From JANPEZ01 sp031423155 (lineage in GTDB: Bacteria; Actinomycetota; UBA4738; HRBIN12): DNA of 23,381 nt. Of the stretch, positions 14,628 to 22,541 are shown piece by piece (position 1 is the first letter of the stretch; the number at the start of each line of letters is the position of its first letter). The translations under genes were made by a program, and so were the position numbers. The notes under the pieces were generated by a model. The model did not search any database and was not told where the DNA came from. It worked only from the letters and a program-made list of their open reading frames with translations. Location of the stretch: assembly GCA_031423155.1 (NCBI GenBank), contig JANPEZ010000038.1, positions 1-23,381 on the forward strand, given 5' to 3'.

Positions 14628-14897
14628 TCAGAGCTTCGGGTACGTGTAGCCGGTCCCCTCTACATCCTTGGCTCGGGTGGAGGATCCGTAGCTGCGAGTG
14701 CGCGAGATCGGCATCCTCTGCTCGCATCTGCCGCAGGAGAAAGCGGTCTGCCAGCGCGCCGCTATCGACTGACGATAGCCGCACTCGGTGCAGGCTTCGA
14801 ACACGATCTCGGAGAAGCACGAGAGGCACTGGTACTTGATCGAGTCATCCGCGACCGACTGCGGAACCATGCAGTCCGGACAGGTCAGATACGGCAC
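14628..14897 (-). CDS. Small double zinc-ribbon protein of unknown function
   Basis: This 89-residue protein has four CxxC pairs (Cys6/9, 24/27, 36/39, 55/58), enough for two zinc sites. A basic, Arg- and Ser-rich C-terminal tail follows. No enzyme domain is visible; it could bind nucleic acid or a protein partner. The GTG start at 14897 has GAGGAG 7 nt upstream, placed in the last codons of purK. Only 1 nt separates the purK stop from this start, so translation is probably coupled to the purine operon. It ends 20 bases from the convergent IPT/dimethylformamidase-like gene. Confidence 0.75.
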   Translation of the reverse strand: MPYLTCPDCMVPQSVADDSIKYQCLSCFSEIVFEACTECGYRQSIAARWQTAFSCGRCEQRMPISRTRSYGSSTRAKDVEGTGYTYPKL

Positions 14898-14898
14898 G

Positions 14899-15993
14899 TC
14901 ATCGCTCCTCTACGGCGGCGGATAGTGCGGCGATGCTCTCGTCCAGACCGGAGGCGTCTTCGGCGAGGATGGTCACGTGGCCGAGCTTACGCCCGGGCCG
15001 TGGTTCCTTGCCGTAGAGATGAAGATAGGCCCCGGGGACAGCGGCGATCGCGGCGGGATCGGGCGTGGTGCCGACGATGTTGAGCATCGCGCATGATCCG
15101 ACGGCAGCCGCCGGACCGAGGGGCATGCCGACTATGGCACGGAGATGGTTCTCGAATTGGCTGGTCTTGGCGCCCTCGATGCTCCAGTGGCCCGAGTTGT
15201 GGACGCGCGGAGCGAACTCGTTGCCCAGCAGGCCCTCCTGGGTCTGGAATAGCTCGATCGCGAGCACTCCGACGTAGCCGAGCTCGGTCATCAGGGCGCT
15301 CGCGTGGGACTCGGCCGCGGAACGAAGTTCATCCGTGATGCCGGGCGCGGGGGCTCGTGTGAGACGCAGGATGCCTTCTCGATGGTGGTTCTCGACCAAG
15401 GGATAGAAGACCGTCTCGCCCGTGGTGGACCGAGCGGCGATGATCGATAGCTCCCTTTCGAAACCGACGAAAGCCTCGAGGATGCAAGGGACCTCGCCGA
15501 CCGAGCGCCAGGCGTCCTCGGCGAGTAAGGCATCGCGGATCACGACCTGACCCTTTCCGTCGTACCCGAGCCGTCGCGTCTTCAAGACCGCGGGGACGCC
15601 GATGCTTGCCAGACCTCGGACCAGCTCCCCCACCGAGTCGACGGAGACGAACGCCGGTACGGCAAGACCGATGTTCTCGAACATGGTCTTCTCGGCCAGC
15701 CGGTCCTGGGCGACTTCGAGCGCGCGTGCCGCAGGTTCGACCCGAACCAGTTCGCCCACCCATCGCGCTGCCTCGACGGGAACGTTCTCGAACTCGTAGG
15801 TAAGGACATCGGCGCCATCGGCCAGGCGGCCGAGCGCATCTCGGTCGTCGTAGGCGCCCACGATGAGTTCGGCGAGCCTTCCGGCTGGGGCGTCCGGTGA
15901 GGGATCGAGCACCCGGCAACGTATCCCGAGCTCTTCGCCCGCCCCTGCGAGCATGAGGCCGAGTTGTCCTCCTCCTACTATGGCTACGAGCAT
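14899..15993 (-). CDS. purK: N5-carboxyaminoimidazole ribonucleotide synthase PurK
   Basis: PurK makes N5-CAIR from AIR, bicarbonate and ATP in de novo purine synthesis. The 364-residue protein has the N-terminal VAIVGGGQLGLM (3-14), the ATP-grasp loop GYDGKGQ (143-149), EAFVGFERELS (173-183) and the C-terminal NEFAPRVHNSGHWSIEG. The start ATG at 15993 shares one base with the purE stop (TGATG). No Shine-Dalgarno lies upstream, so re-initiation after purE is likely. The open frame extends to 16617 but only because it overlaps purE out of frame. Confidence 0.97.
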   Translation of the reverse strand: MLVAIVGGGQLGLMLAGAGEELGIRCRVLDPSPDAPAGRLAELIVGAYDDRDALGRLADGADVLTYEFENVPVEAARWVGELVRVEPAARALEVAQDRLAEKTMFENIGLAVPAFVSVDSVGELVRGLASIGVPAVLKTRRLGYDGKGQVVIRDALLAEDAWRSVGEVPCILEAFVGFERELSIIAARSTTGETVFYPLVENHHREGILRLTRAPAPGITDELRSAAESHASALMTELGYVGVLAIELFQTQEGLLGNEFAPRVHNSGHWSIEGAKTSQFENHLRAIVGMPLGPAAAVGSCAMLNIVGTTPDPAAIAAVPGAYLHLYGKEPRPGRKLGHVTILAEDASGLDESIAALSAAVEER

Positions 15994-16484
15994 CAGGAGG
16001 AGGGATCTGGATGGGCCAGGACCGACTCCGTCTGGGTTGAGCGGAACGCCGCGAGCCGCTCGCGGATCTGCTCGTCCTGCAGTCCCACTATCGATGCCGC
16101 GAGCAGGGCCGCGTTGATCGCGCCCGATCGGCCGATAGCCAGCGTCCCGACCGGGACGCCCGCCGGCATCTGCACTATCGAAAGCAGCGAGTCCATCCCC
16201 TTGAGCGTCTTGGATTCGACCGGAACACCCAGGACGGGAAGGTGGGTCTTGGCAGCCGTCATCCCCGGGAGGTGCGCGGCTCCTCCCGCCCCGGCGATGA
16301 TGACGCGCAGACCCCGATCGGCGGCCGTCGAGGCGTACTCGAACAGCAGATCGGGCGTGCGATGGGCCGAGACGACGCGCTGCTCGTAGGCGACGCCGAG
16401 CTCTTCGAGGGTCTCGCACGCGTGCTTCATCGTTTCCCAGTCGGAGCGCGAGCCCATGATGACGCCGACGAGCGGATCTGCCAT
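15993..16484 (-). CDS. purE: N5-carboxyaminoimidazole ribonucleotide mutase PurE
   Basis: PurE converts N5-CAIR to CAIR, the step after PurK. It is 163 residues, typical of class I PurE. Visible motifs are MGSRSDW (10-16), the catalytic His41 in SAHRTP, AGAGGAAHLPGM and GVPVESKTLKGMDSLLSIVQMPAGVPVGTLAIG in two conserved blocks. The ATG at 16484 lies 6 nt after a TACTAT box, so the operon purE-purK-zinc ribbon probably has a leaderless start. It is divergent from prpD across 52 bases. Confidence 0.98.
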   Translation of the reverse strand: MADPLVGVIMGSRSDWETMKHACETLEELGVAYEQRVVSAHRTPDLLFEYASTAADRGLRVIIAGAGGAAHLPGMTAAKTHLPVLGVPVESKTLKGMDSLLSIVQMPAGVPVGTLAIGRSGAINAALLAASIVGLQDEQIRERLAAFRSTQTESVLAHPDPSS

Positions 16485-16490
16485 GCCTGG

Positions 16491-16496
16491 ATAGTA
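16491..16496 (-). promoter_or_regulatory. -10 box (TACTAT) of purE
   Basis: TACTAT lies 6 nt upstream of the purE ATG, with no Shine-Dalgarno between. The divergent prpD gene begins at 16537, so control regions overlap. Confidence 0.6.
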
Positions 16497-16536
16497 GAGT
16501 CACGAGCGGGCCGTCGCACACCCTCGAGGAGAACGC

Positions 16537-17922
16537 TTGTCCGACCGCTACAGCCGGCTGTTCGCGAGCTACGCGGCCGCCATCTCGTTCGAGGACCTGC
16601 CTGCCGAGACGGTTCACGAGACAAGGCGCAGGATCATCGACTCCATCGGGGTCGCCATGGCGGCCCTCGGGGAGGGCTCGCCCGTCGCCGCGCGCAGGTA
16701 TGCGAGCGCGCTACCACTAGCCGGCGGCGCCACCCTGTGGGGAACCGGCCGGCGTTGCGCCCCCGAGGCGGCGGGGTTCGCCAACGGCGTCGCCGTCCGG
16801 TATCTGGATTTCAACGACACCTATCTTTCGCTCGAGCCGCTGCATCCCTCGGACGTGATCCCGCCTTTGATGGCGCTGGCAGAGTGGCGGGGCTCCTCGC
16901 CCCGTGAGCTCTTCACGGCGATCGCCATCGCGTACGAGATCAGCGTGACCCTCTGCGACGCGGCCAGCCTGCGTTCGCATGGATGGGACCACGTCAACTA
17001 CATCGCGATCGGCGTCGCCTGCGGAGCCGGACGGATGCTCGGGCTTTCCGCCGACCGCATCGAGGACGCCATCTCCCTGGCGGTGATCCCTCACGCCTCC
17101 ATGCGCCAGACGCGGGCCGGAGAACTCTCGATGTGGAAGGGCGCGGCTGCGGCCAACTCCGCGCGGAACGCGCTGTTCGCGACCCTGATGGCCGAAGCCG
17201 GCATGACCGGCCCCTATCAGCCGTTCGAGGGCGAGATGGGATTCTTCCGGGAGCTCTTGGACGGCAACGGCTTCGACGATGAAGTCCTCGTGTCCCTGGA
17301 ACGCCGCGAACCGCCCCGAAGGATGCTCGACACCTACATCAAGTTCTGGCCCGTGGAATACCACGCCCAGAGCGCGGTGGACGCGGCCCTCCAGCTGCGC
17401 GACGAGCTAGGCGACCCCGGGAGCATCGACCATGTCAAGATCGAAACGTTCAAGGCTAGTTTCGAGATCATCGCGAAGGACCCGGAGAAGTGGGACCCCA
17501 AGACCCGCGAGACCGCCGACCACTCCCTGCAGTACATCGTCTGCGCCGCACTGATGGACGGCGAAGTGACGATGCGAACCTTCGACCTCGCGCGCATCCG
17601 CGACCCGGAGACGCTGGCGATGCTGCGGGAGCGCGTGGCCCTGGAAGAAGACGCCGGCCTGACATCGGGATATCCGGCCGGTATCCCGAACCGGATAACC
17701 GTGACCACGGCGGACGGCAGCACTTTCACTAAGGAGGTCGCGTTCCCTCGAGGACACTCGCGCAACCCTATGACCGACGAAGAGGTGAGGTCCAAGTTCG
17801 AAACGAACGTCGCCGCGTTCTGGGAGGCCGAGCGGTCCGGGCGCGTCGCGTCGCTCGCGTGGGAACTGGACTCAGCCGATAGCGTGGACGGGCTGATCGC
17901 ATCGATGACGAAGGAGAGCTGA
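16537..17922 (+). CDS. prpD: MmgE/PrpD family protein, probable 2-methylcitrate dehydratase
   Basis: PrpD dehydrates 2-methylcitrate to 2-methylaconitate in propionate breakdown. The 461-residue protein has the family pattern: RRRIIDSIGVAMAALG, GFANGVAVRYLDFNDTY (80-96), HPSDVIPPLMALAE and the later KFWPVEYHAQSAVDAAL. The TTG start is supported by GAGGAG (16526-16531) 5 nt upstream and by the family N-terminus. The downstream prpB begins 1 nt after its stop, with AAGGAG (17911-17916) inside its last codons. The operon partners support the methylcitrate-cycle role, although MmgE/PrpD members can have other substrates. Confidence 0.92.
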   Translation: MSDRYSRLFASYAAAISFEDLPAETVHETRRRIIDSIGVAMAALGEGSPVAARRYASALPLAGGATLWGTGRRCAPEAAGFANGVAVRYLDFNDTYLSLEPLHPSDVIPPLMALAEWRGSSPRELFTAIAIAYEISVTLCDAASLRSHGWDHVNYIAIGVACGAGRMLGLSADRIEDAISLAVIPHASMRQTRAGELSMWKGAAAANSARNALFATLMAEAGMTGPYQPFEGEMGFFRELLDGNGFDDEVLVSLERREPPRRMLDTYIKFWPVEYHAQSAVDAALQLRDELGDPGSIDHVKIETFKASFEIIAKDPEKWDPKTRETADHSLQYIVCAALMDGEVTMRTFDLARIRDPETLAMLRERVALEEDAGLTSGYPAGIPNRITVTTADGSTFTKEVAFPRGHSRNPMTDEEVRSKFETNVAAFWEAERSGRVASLAWELDSADSVDGLIASMTKES

Positions 17923-17923
17923 G

Positions 17924-18814
17924 ATGGTCTGGCTAACACCCGATCCGGGGGACCACCCGGCTAAGCGCTTGAGGGAGATGCTCGCCGGCAATGAGGTCAT
18001 CGTGGCTCCGGGCGTCTTCAACGGACTTAGCGCCCTGCTGGCCCTTCGCGCGGGCGCAGCCGCCGGTTACCTGTCCGGCGCAGCGTTCAGCGCGTCGATG
18101 GGTATGCCTGACGTCGGCTTGTTCACGCTCGACGAACTGGCGCGCGCGGCCCGGCAGATCGTGCGCGTCACCCGCATGCCGTTGATCGTCGATGCGGACA
18201 CCGGATTCGGCTCCGCCCTGATGGTCATGCGCACCGTTCGAGAGCTGGAGGGCGCCAGGTGCGCCGCCATCCAGATCGAGGACCAAGTGGACCCAAAACG
18301 CTGCGGACACCTGGACGGCAAGCAGGTCACGAGCATCGAGCAGATGTGCGAGAAGGTGTCGGCGGCCCGCGCTGCACGCGGTCAGCTCGTCGTGATCGCA
18401 CGGACCGACTCCAGGGCGGTGAACGGATTCGACGATGCGGTCGCTCGAGGCCGCGCCTACGTCGAAGCCGGCGCGGACGTCGTCTTCCCGGAGGCTTTGG
18501 AAACGGCCGATGAGTTCCGGGCCTACGCCGAAGCGGTCGAGGCGCCTCTCTTGGCGAACATGACCGAGTTCGGCAAGTCCCCTGCGCTGACGGCTGCCGA
18601 ACTCGCCGATCTCGGCTACAAGATCGTGATCTTCCCGGTGTCGGCGGCCCGCGTCGCAGCCTTCCAAGTCGGCGCCTTCTACGAGGACCTCCTCCGCGAG
18701 GGCTCGGCCCAAGGTTGGCTCGGGCGGATGCAGCCCCGCGAGGAGCTTTACGACCTGATCCGCTACGACGAGTACGCCTCCCTCGACGCCGACGCCGCCC
18801 GGGACGACGCGTGA
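17924..18814 (+). CDS. prpB: Methylisocitrate lyase-like (isocitrate lyase/PEP mutase family)
   Basis: PrpB splits 2-methylisocitrate into pyruvate and succinate. It is 296 residues, the normal size. The metal-binding VDADTGFG (Asp90, Asp92), IEDQVDPKRCGH with the catalytic Cys127 and neighbouring Lys125, Arg126 and His129, then ARTDSRA and MTEFG, are all present. The KRCGH motif separates lyases from PEP mutases. The ATG at 17924 has AAGGAG 7 nt upstream. Its stop overlaps the prpC start as GTGA. Confidence 0.95.
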   Translation: MVWLTPDPGDHPAKRLREMLAGNEVIVAPGVFNGLSALLALRAGAAAGYLSGAAFSASMGMPDVGLFTLDELARAARQIVRVTRMPLIVDADTGFGSALMVMRTVRELEGARCAAIQIEDQVDPKRCGHLDGKQVTSIEQMCEKVSAARAARGQLVVIARTDSRAVNGFDDAVARGRAYVEAGADVVFPEALETADEFRAYAEAVEAPLLANMTEFGKSPALTAAELADLGYKIVIFPVSAARVAAFQVGAFYEDLLREGSAQGWLGRMQPREELYDLIRYDEYASLDADAARDDA

Positions 18815-19944
18815 ACGAGAGCTTCTCCCCGGGCCTCGAGGACGTCGTCGCTGCGCGAACCCAGATCTCGTTCCTGGACCTTGAGGCCGAACAGATATTG
18901 ATCCGCGGCTACGACCTGATCGAGCTGGCCGACGCGGTCGGATTCACCGATGTCGCGCACCTGCTTATCCACGGGGAGTTACCGACACCGGGCAGGCACG
19001 CCCTGTTCGAGAGCGCGCTGGCCTCCGAGTGCCGGCTTCCGGCCGAGATCGTCACCCTCTTGGGAACCCTTGCGCCGCAGACCGCTCCGATGGACGCGTT
19101 GCGGACGGGCCTGTCCGCCCTCGCTGGGTTCGAAGATCCGCAGGTCCTTGCCGACGCTTCGCGCGGGGCGAACATCGACAAGGCGGTAAGGATCCTGGCC
19201 AAGGCACCTGCCGTCGCCGTCAACAGCTTTCGGATGTCGCGAGGCCTGCCGCCGGCCGAACCCGACCCTTCCAAGCAGTTCACCGAGCGGTTCCTGGCGA
19301 TGATCCCGGGGGCCGATGCCGACCCCGCCGCCGCTGCCACCTTCGACCGGGTTCTCACCTGCTACGCCGAACACGAGATGGCAGCTTCGACGCTGGCAGC
19401 CCGAGTGGTCGCCTCCTCGCTGGCCGACATATACGCTGCGATGGTTGCCGCCGCCGCCTCGCTGAAGGGGCCGCTGCACGGAGGCGCGAACGAGGCGGCC
19501 GCGCGGATGTTCTCCGAGATCGGTGCACCTCAACGCGCCGAGTCATACCTGAAAGAAAAACTGCAAGCAGGCGAACGGATCATGGGGTTCGGACATCGCG
19601 TCTACATGAACCGGCCCGACCCTCGAGCCGTCCTGCTGCGAGGCGACCTTGACTCGATCGCCGCCCGCAAGCCCGAGACCGCGCAGCTCGTTCAGACCTA
19701 CGACCGCTGCGTAGAAGTCATGGCCCGCGAGAAGGGACTTCACCCGAACGCCGACCTGCCGATCGGACTGATCCTGTCCCTGCTCGACATCCCCATCGAG
19801 CTCTTCACGCCGATCTTCCTCTGCGCGAGGATCGCGGGTCTTTCCGCCCACGTGATCGAGCAGCAGGAAGCCAACAAGCTCTACAGGCCCCGGGTGCTCT
19901 ATGCAGGGCCGCGCGGCCTGCATCCTGGGCAGGATCCCACCTAG
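18811..19944 (+). CDS. prpC: Citrate synthase family protein, probable 2-methylcitrate synthase
   Basis: PrpC condenses propionyl-CoA with oxaloacetate. The 377-residue protein has the catalytic histidines His223 (LHGGANE) and His262 (GFGHRVY) and the substrate His188 (AEHEM). The catalytic Asp is probably Asp315, but its context reads NADLPIG instead of the usual VDFYSG, and GLSAH replaces GWxAH. The RPRVLYAGP block is normal. The context (prpD, prpB) supports methylcitrate synthase, but the changed Asp region leaves room for another acyl-CoA. The GTG start overlaps the prpB stop by 4 bases; the open frame upstream to 18715 is inside prpB. Its stop shares CTAG with the convergent YcaQ-like gene. 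Confidence 0.9.
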   Translation: MNESFSPGLEDVVAARTQISFLDLEAEQILIRGYDLIELADAVGFTDVAHLLIHGELPTPGRHALFESALASECRLPAEIVTLLGTLAPQTAPMDALRTGLSALAGFEDPQVLADASRGANIDKAVRILAKAPAVAVNSFRMSRGLPPAEPDPSKQFTERFLAMIPGADADPAAAATFDRVLTCYAEHEMAASTLAARVVASSLADIYAAMVAAAASLKGPLHGGANEAAARMFSEIGAPQRAESYLKEKLQAGERIMGFGHRVYMNRPDPRAVLLRGDLDSIAARKPETAQLVQTYDRCVEVMAREKGLHPNADLPIGLILSLLDIPIELFTPIFLCARIAGLSAHVIEQQEANKLYRPRVLYAGPRGLHPGQDPT

Positions 19945-21125
19945 CGCAGGGAAGCTCGCCACATCGCAGGGACGTTGCGGGTGAAGGCGACGTCCGAGGC
20001 ACCGAGCCAGGCGGCGAGCTCCTCTATCGCAGTCAAGACCTTCCGCCCGGCATCACGTGGGGCGCGCTCCTCGGCCCAGACGCCGTTGATCTGAAGGACG
20101 CCGCTCTTGCGGTCGAAGAACGGGTCCACTCTGCCGATGAGGCGGTCGCCGTGCAGGATCGGCAGGACGTAGTAGCCGTACTGCCGCTTGGCCCTCGGCA
20201 CGTAGATCTCAATGCGGTAGAGGAAGTCGAACAGCCGCTCCGTTCGGGCGCGATCGCTGATGAGATCGTCGAAGGGCGAGAGCAACACCGTCCGTGGGCG
20301 GAACCCGCGCAGCCGCTCGAGCAGATCCGCATGGGTGTACCAGGCCCCCGGGAAGCCCTCGATGCTGACCGGAACCGCGACGCCTTCCTTCTCCAACCAA
20401 GCGAGGGCCCGGTCCCAGCCCTCGGGCTTACGGTGCCACGCGATACCCAGCCTCACGGACTGAACGACTCCCGCCGCATGCAACTGCGTTTCAACGACGC
20501 GGCGGGCGATCTCCGTCGGCCGCAGCCGCGGCGCGGCTACGGGTACCACCCTCTCCGCGAGGTCCCATAGCCGCTGGCCCCCGTCGCGACCGGCGACCAT
20601 GACCTCGCCTCGGCCCCAGAGGATCTCGAGCATCATGCCGGTGAACCGGCCCTGGTCGTTCCATCCCCCGGTTCGCCAGTGCTCGTGGGTGCGGTCTTCC
20701 AGGTCACGCGTTCGAAGGGGGCCGCGCAGCTTCAGCTCGCGCAGCACGTAGCGGCGGAAGGAGGCGTTCGCGCCCAGCCAATCTCGCGTCTGCTTGTGGC
20801 GGGTAGCGCCACCCGCGAGGTATCGCTTCATCGCGTCCTTGTGGATCGCGAAGTCGGCCGTCGGCACGATGTGCGCCCAATACTCGAAGAGGGACCCTTC
20901 CTGCCAGAGCATCCGGTCCAGGTCCGCCACCTTGAAGCGCTTGCCGAGCCGGCTCCGAAGGACGAGATGCTCGGTCCTGGCGACCGCCGACACGGGGTCC
21001 ATCTGCACCTCGCCGAGTCCGGTCACCACCTCCATGATCGAGCGAGGCCGCGGCGCGGACAACATCTGGCCGAGAACGGCAAGGCGTCGCGCGTCGGCGA
21101 TCGAGACCTGGAGCGGCAGGCTCAC
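19941..21125 (-). CDS. YcaQ-like DNA glycosylase (winged-helix, HTH_42 family)
   Basis: The YcaQ/AlkZ family consists of winged-helix DNA glycosylases, some of which unhook interstrand crosslinks or remove bulky alkyl bases. The protein has 394 residues. The catalytic-type motif is at 41-43 in LGEVQMDPVSAVARTEHLVLRSR, Gln-Met-Asp, matching the YcaQ-type QxD rather than the AlkZ-type QxQ. EYWAH (81-85), a Trp-rich centre and SPFDDLISDRARTERLFDF follow, as in the family. The GTG start overlaps the stop of the aminotransferase upstream (GTGA, 21122-21125), so it is the last gene of that unit. It is convergent with prpC at CTAG. Confidence 0.88.
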   Translation of the reverse strand: MSLPLQVSIADARRLAVLGQMLSAPRPRSIMEVVTGLGEVQMDPVSAVARTEHLVLRSRLGKRFKVADLDRMLWQEGSLFEYWAHIVPTADFAIHKDAMKRYLAGGATRHKQTRDWLGANASFRRYVLRELKLRGPLRTRDLEDRTHEHWRTGGWNDQGRFTGMMLEILWGRGEVMVAGRDGGQRLWDLAERVVPVAAPRLRPTEIARRVVETQLHAAGVVQSVRLGIAWHRKPEGWDRALAWLEKEGVAVPVSIEGFPGAWYTHADLLERLRGFRPRTVLLSPFDDLISDRARTERLFDFLYRIEIYVPRAKRQYGYYVLPILHGDRLIGRVDPFFDRKSGVLQINGVWAEERAPRDAGRKVLTAIEELAAWLGASDVAFTRNVPAMWRASLR

Positions 21126-22501
21126 CCGCGCGTGAGCGCCTCGGCGAACCCTGCGAAGTTGTCGACGTAGCGCTGGGCGTCCTCGTCGGAGTGCGCGACG
21201 CTGATCGTCCAGCTTTCGAACTTGGCCCAGGGCGACTTGAAGATCCCGCGGTTCAGCTGCCAGAGCCAGGCCGCGTAGCTGATCCGGTCGTCGATCCCGA
21301 TGCCGTCGCGGTACTCACGCAGAGGCGTTGCGCTGTAGTTGATACCGCCCTTGGCCCCCAGGGTCGTGATGAGCGCCGGCAGTCGATGCTCGTCGATGAC
21401 GCCCTGGCAACCTCCGCGGATGATGTCGTGGATCTCGTCGAAGCGCGTGTACGCATCCCGCGTGAGGACTTCAGTCAGTGCTGCGCGGCTTGCGGCCATC
21501 GTCAAGGGATTGCCGTTGAAGGTTCCAACCTGTTCGACCTTGTGGCGAACAACTAGGCCCATGAGTTCCTCGACCCCACCGATAGCCCCACACGGAAGTC
21601 CCCCGCCCATCGCCTTGGCGAAACAAGCGATGTCCGGCGTGACGCCGAAGGCCTCGATCGCGCCACCGTAGGCCAGGGTCACACCGGTCTTTACCTCGTC
21701 GAAGGCCAGGAACGCACCGTGCTCGTGGCAGATGTTCTTGATCTCCTGGAGGAACCCGGGCTCGGGCAGCAGCAATCCCAGGTTCGTGACACCCGCCTCG
21801 ATGATCATGCCGGCGATCTGATCGCCGAACTCTTCGAAGATCCGGCGGACCGACCCGGCGTCGTTGTATCGGGCGACGCGAGTGAGCTCCACGTAGGACT
21901 GTGGCAGGCCGGGCGTCTGAGCGACGGAGTTAGGCCGCTCGGCCGGACCCATCGCGTCCGGGTACGGATAAACGCTAACCATGAGCGCGTCGTGGTGGCC
22001 GTGGTAGATACCCTCGACCTTGATGAGCAACTCGCGTCCAGTCGCGGCGCGCATCAGCCGGCAAGCGTCCAAGGTCGCCTCGGTTCCGCTGTTGTTGAAA
22101 CGCCAGAAGGGCAGGCCGGTACGTTCGGCAAGGTTGTCGGCGACGATCAGGGCGTCCTCGGTGGGCTGGGCGAAATGAGACCCCAGCGCGATGCGCTTCT
22201 GCACGGCTTCCACGATCTTCGGGTGCGCGTGGCCGGTGACCATCACGCCATAGCCGTTGTGCATATCGACGTACTCGTTGCCGTCTATGTCCCAGACCTT
22301 GGAGCCCAGTCCGCGATCCACGTAAAGAGGATGCGGGGGCGCCGTTTGCCAGGATGACGAAACCCCGCCAGGAAGTCTGCGCGAAGCTTCCTTCTGGTAC
22401 TCGATCGAGCGCCGGTGCTTGGGCGCCAGCGCCTCTTCCTCGCGGGTGATGATCTGAGCGACCAGATCCAGGTCTATGTCGGTGATCCCTGGAGTTGCCA
22501 T
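21122..22501 (-). CDS. Class III PLP-dependent aminotransferase (glutamate-1-semialdehyde aminomutase-like)
   Basis: This fold-type I aminotransferase of 459 residues carries class III markers: an N-terminal RRLPGGVSSSWQT, NNSGTEATLDACRLMR (136-151), GIYHGHHD, the PLP-pyridine Asp268 in AFDEVKTG and the Schiff-base Lys296 in CFAKAMGGGLPCGA. Similarity is nearest to GSA aminomutase-like and aspartate-aminotransferase-family proteins, but the sequence departs from true HemL and no haem genes are near. The segment IIEAGVTN replaces the more usual EP. The ATG start at 22501 has only a weak ribosome site. It lies 40 bases after its own paralogue and overlaps the YcaQ-like gene by 4 bases. The substrate is unknown. 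Confidence 0.9.
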   Translation of the reverse strand: MATPGITDIDLDLVAQIITREEEALAPKHRRSIEYQKEASRRLPGGVSSSWQTAPPHPLYVDRGLGSKVWDIDGNEYVDMHNGYGVMVTGHAHPKIVEAVQKRIALGSHFAQPTEDALIVADNLAERTGLPFWRFNNSGTEATLDACRLMRAATGRELLIKVEGIYHGHHDALMVSVYPYPDAMGPAERPNSVAQTPGLPQSYVELTRVARYNDAGSVRRIFEEFGDQIAGMIIEAGVTNLGLLLPEPGFLQEIKNICHEHGAFLAFDEVKTGVTLAYGGAIEAFGVTPDIACFAKAMGGGLPCGAIGGVEELMGLVVRHKVEQVGTFNGNPLTMAASRAALTEVLTRDAYTRFDEIHDIIRGGCQGVIDEHRLPALITTLGAKGGINYSATPLREYRDGIGIDDRISYAAWLWQLNRGIFKSPWAKFESWTISVAHSDEDAQRYVDNFAGFAEALTRG

Positions 22502-22541
22502 CGGCTATCTCACGCCCCTCGTTCGCACAGGAAGCCCAAGC

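Noticed and set aside
15994..16617. Extension of purK to 16617
   Set aside because: It overlaps purE out of frame; the TGATG junction and family N-terminus set the start at 15993.
18715..18810. Earlier start of the citrate synthase-family gene
   Set aside because: It lies inside prpB in another frame and encodes an Arg-rich, non-conserved stretch.
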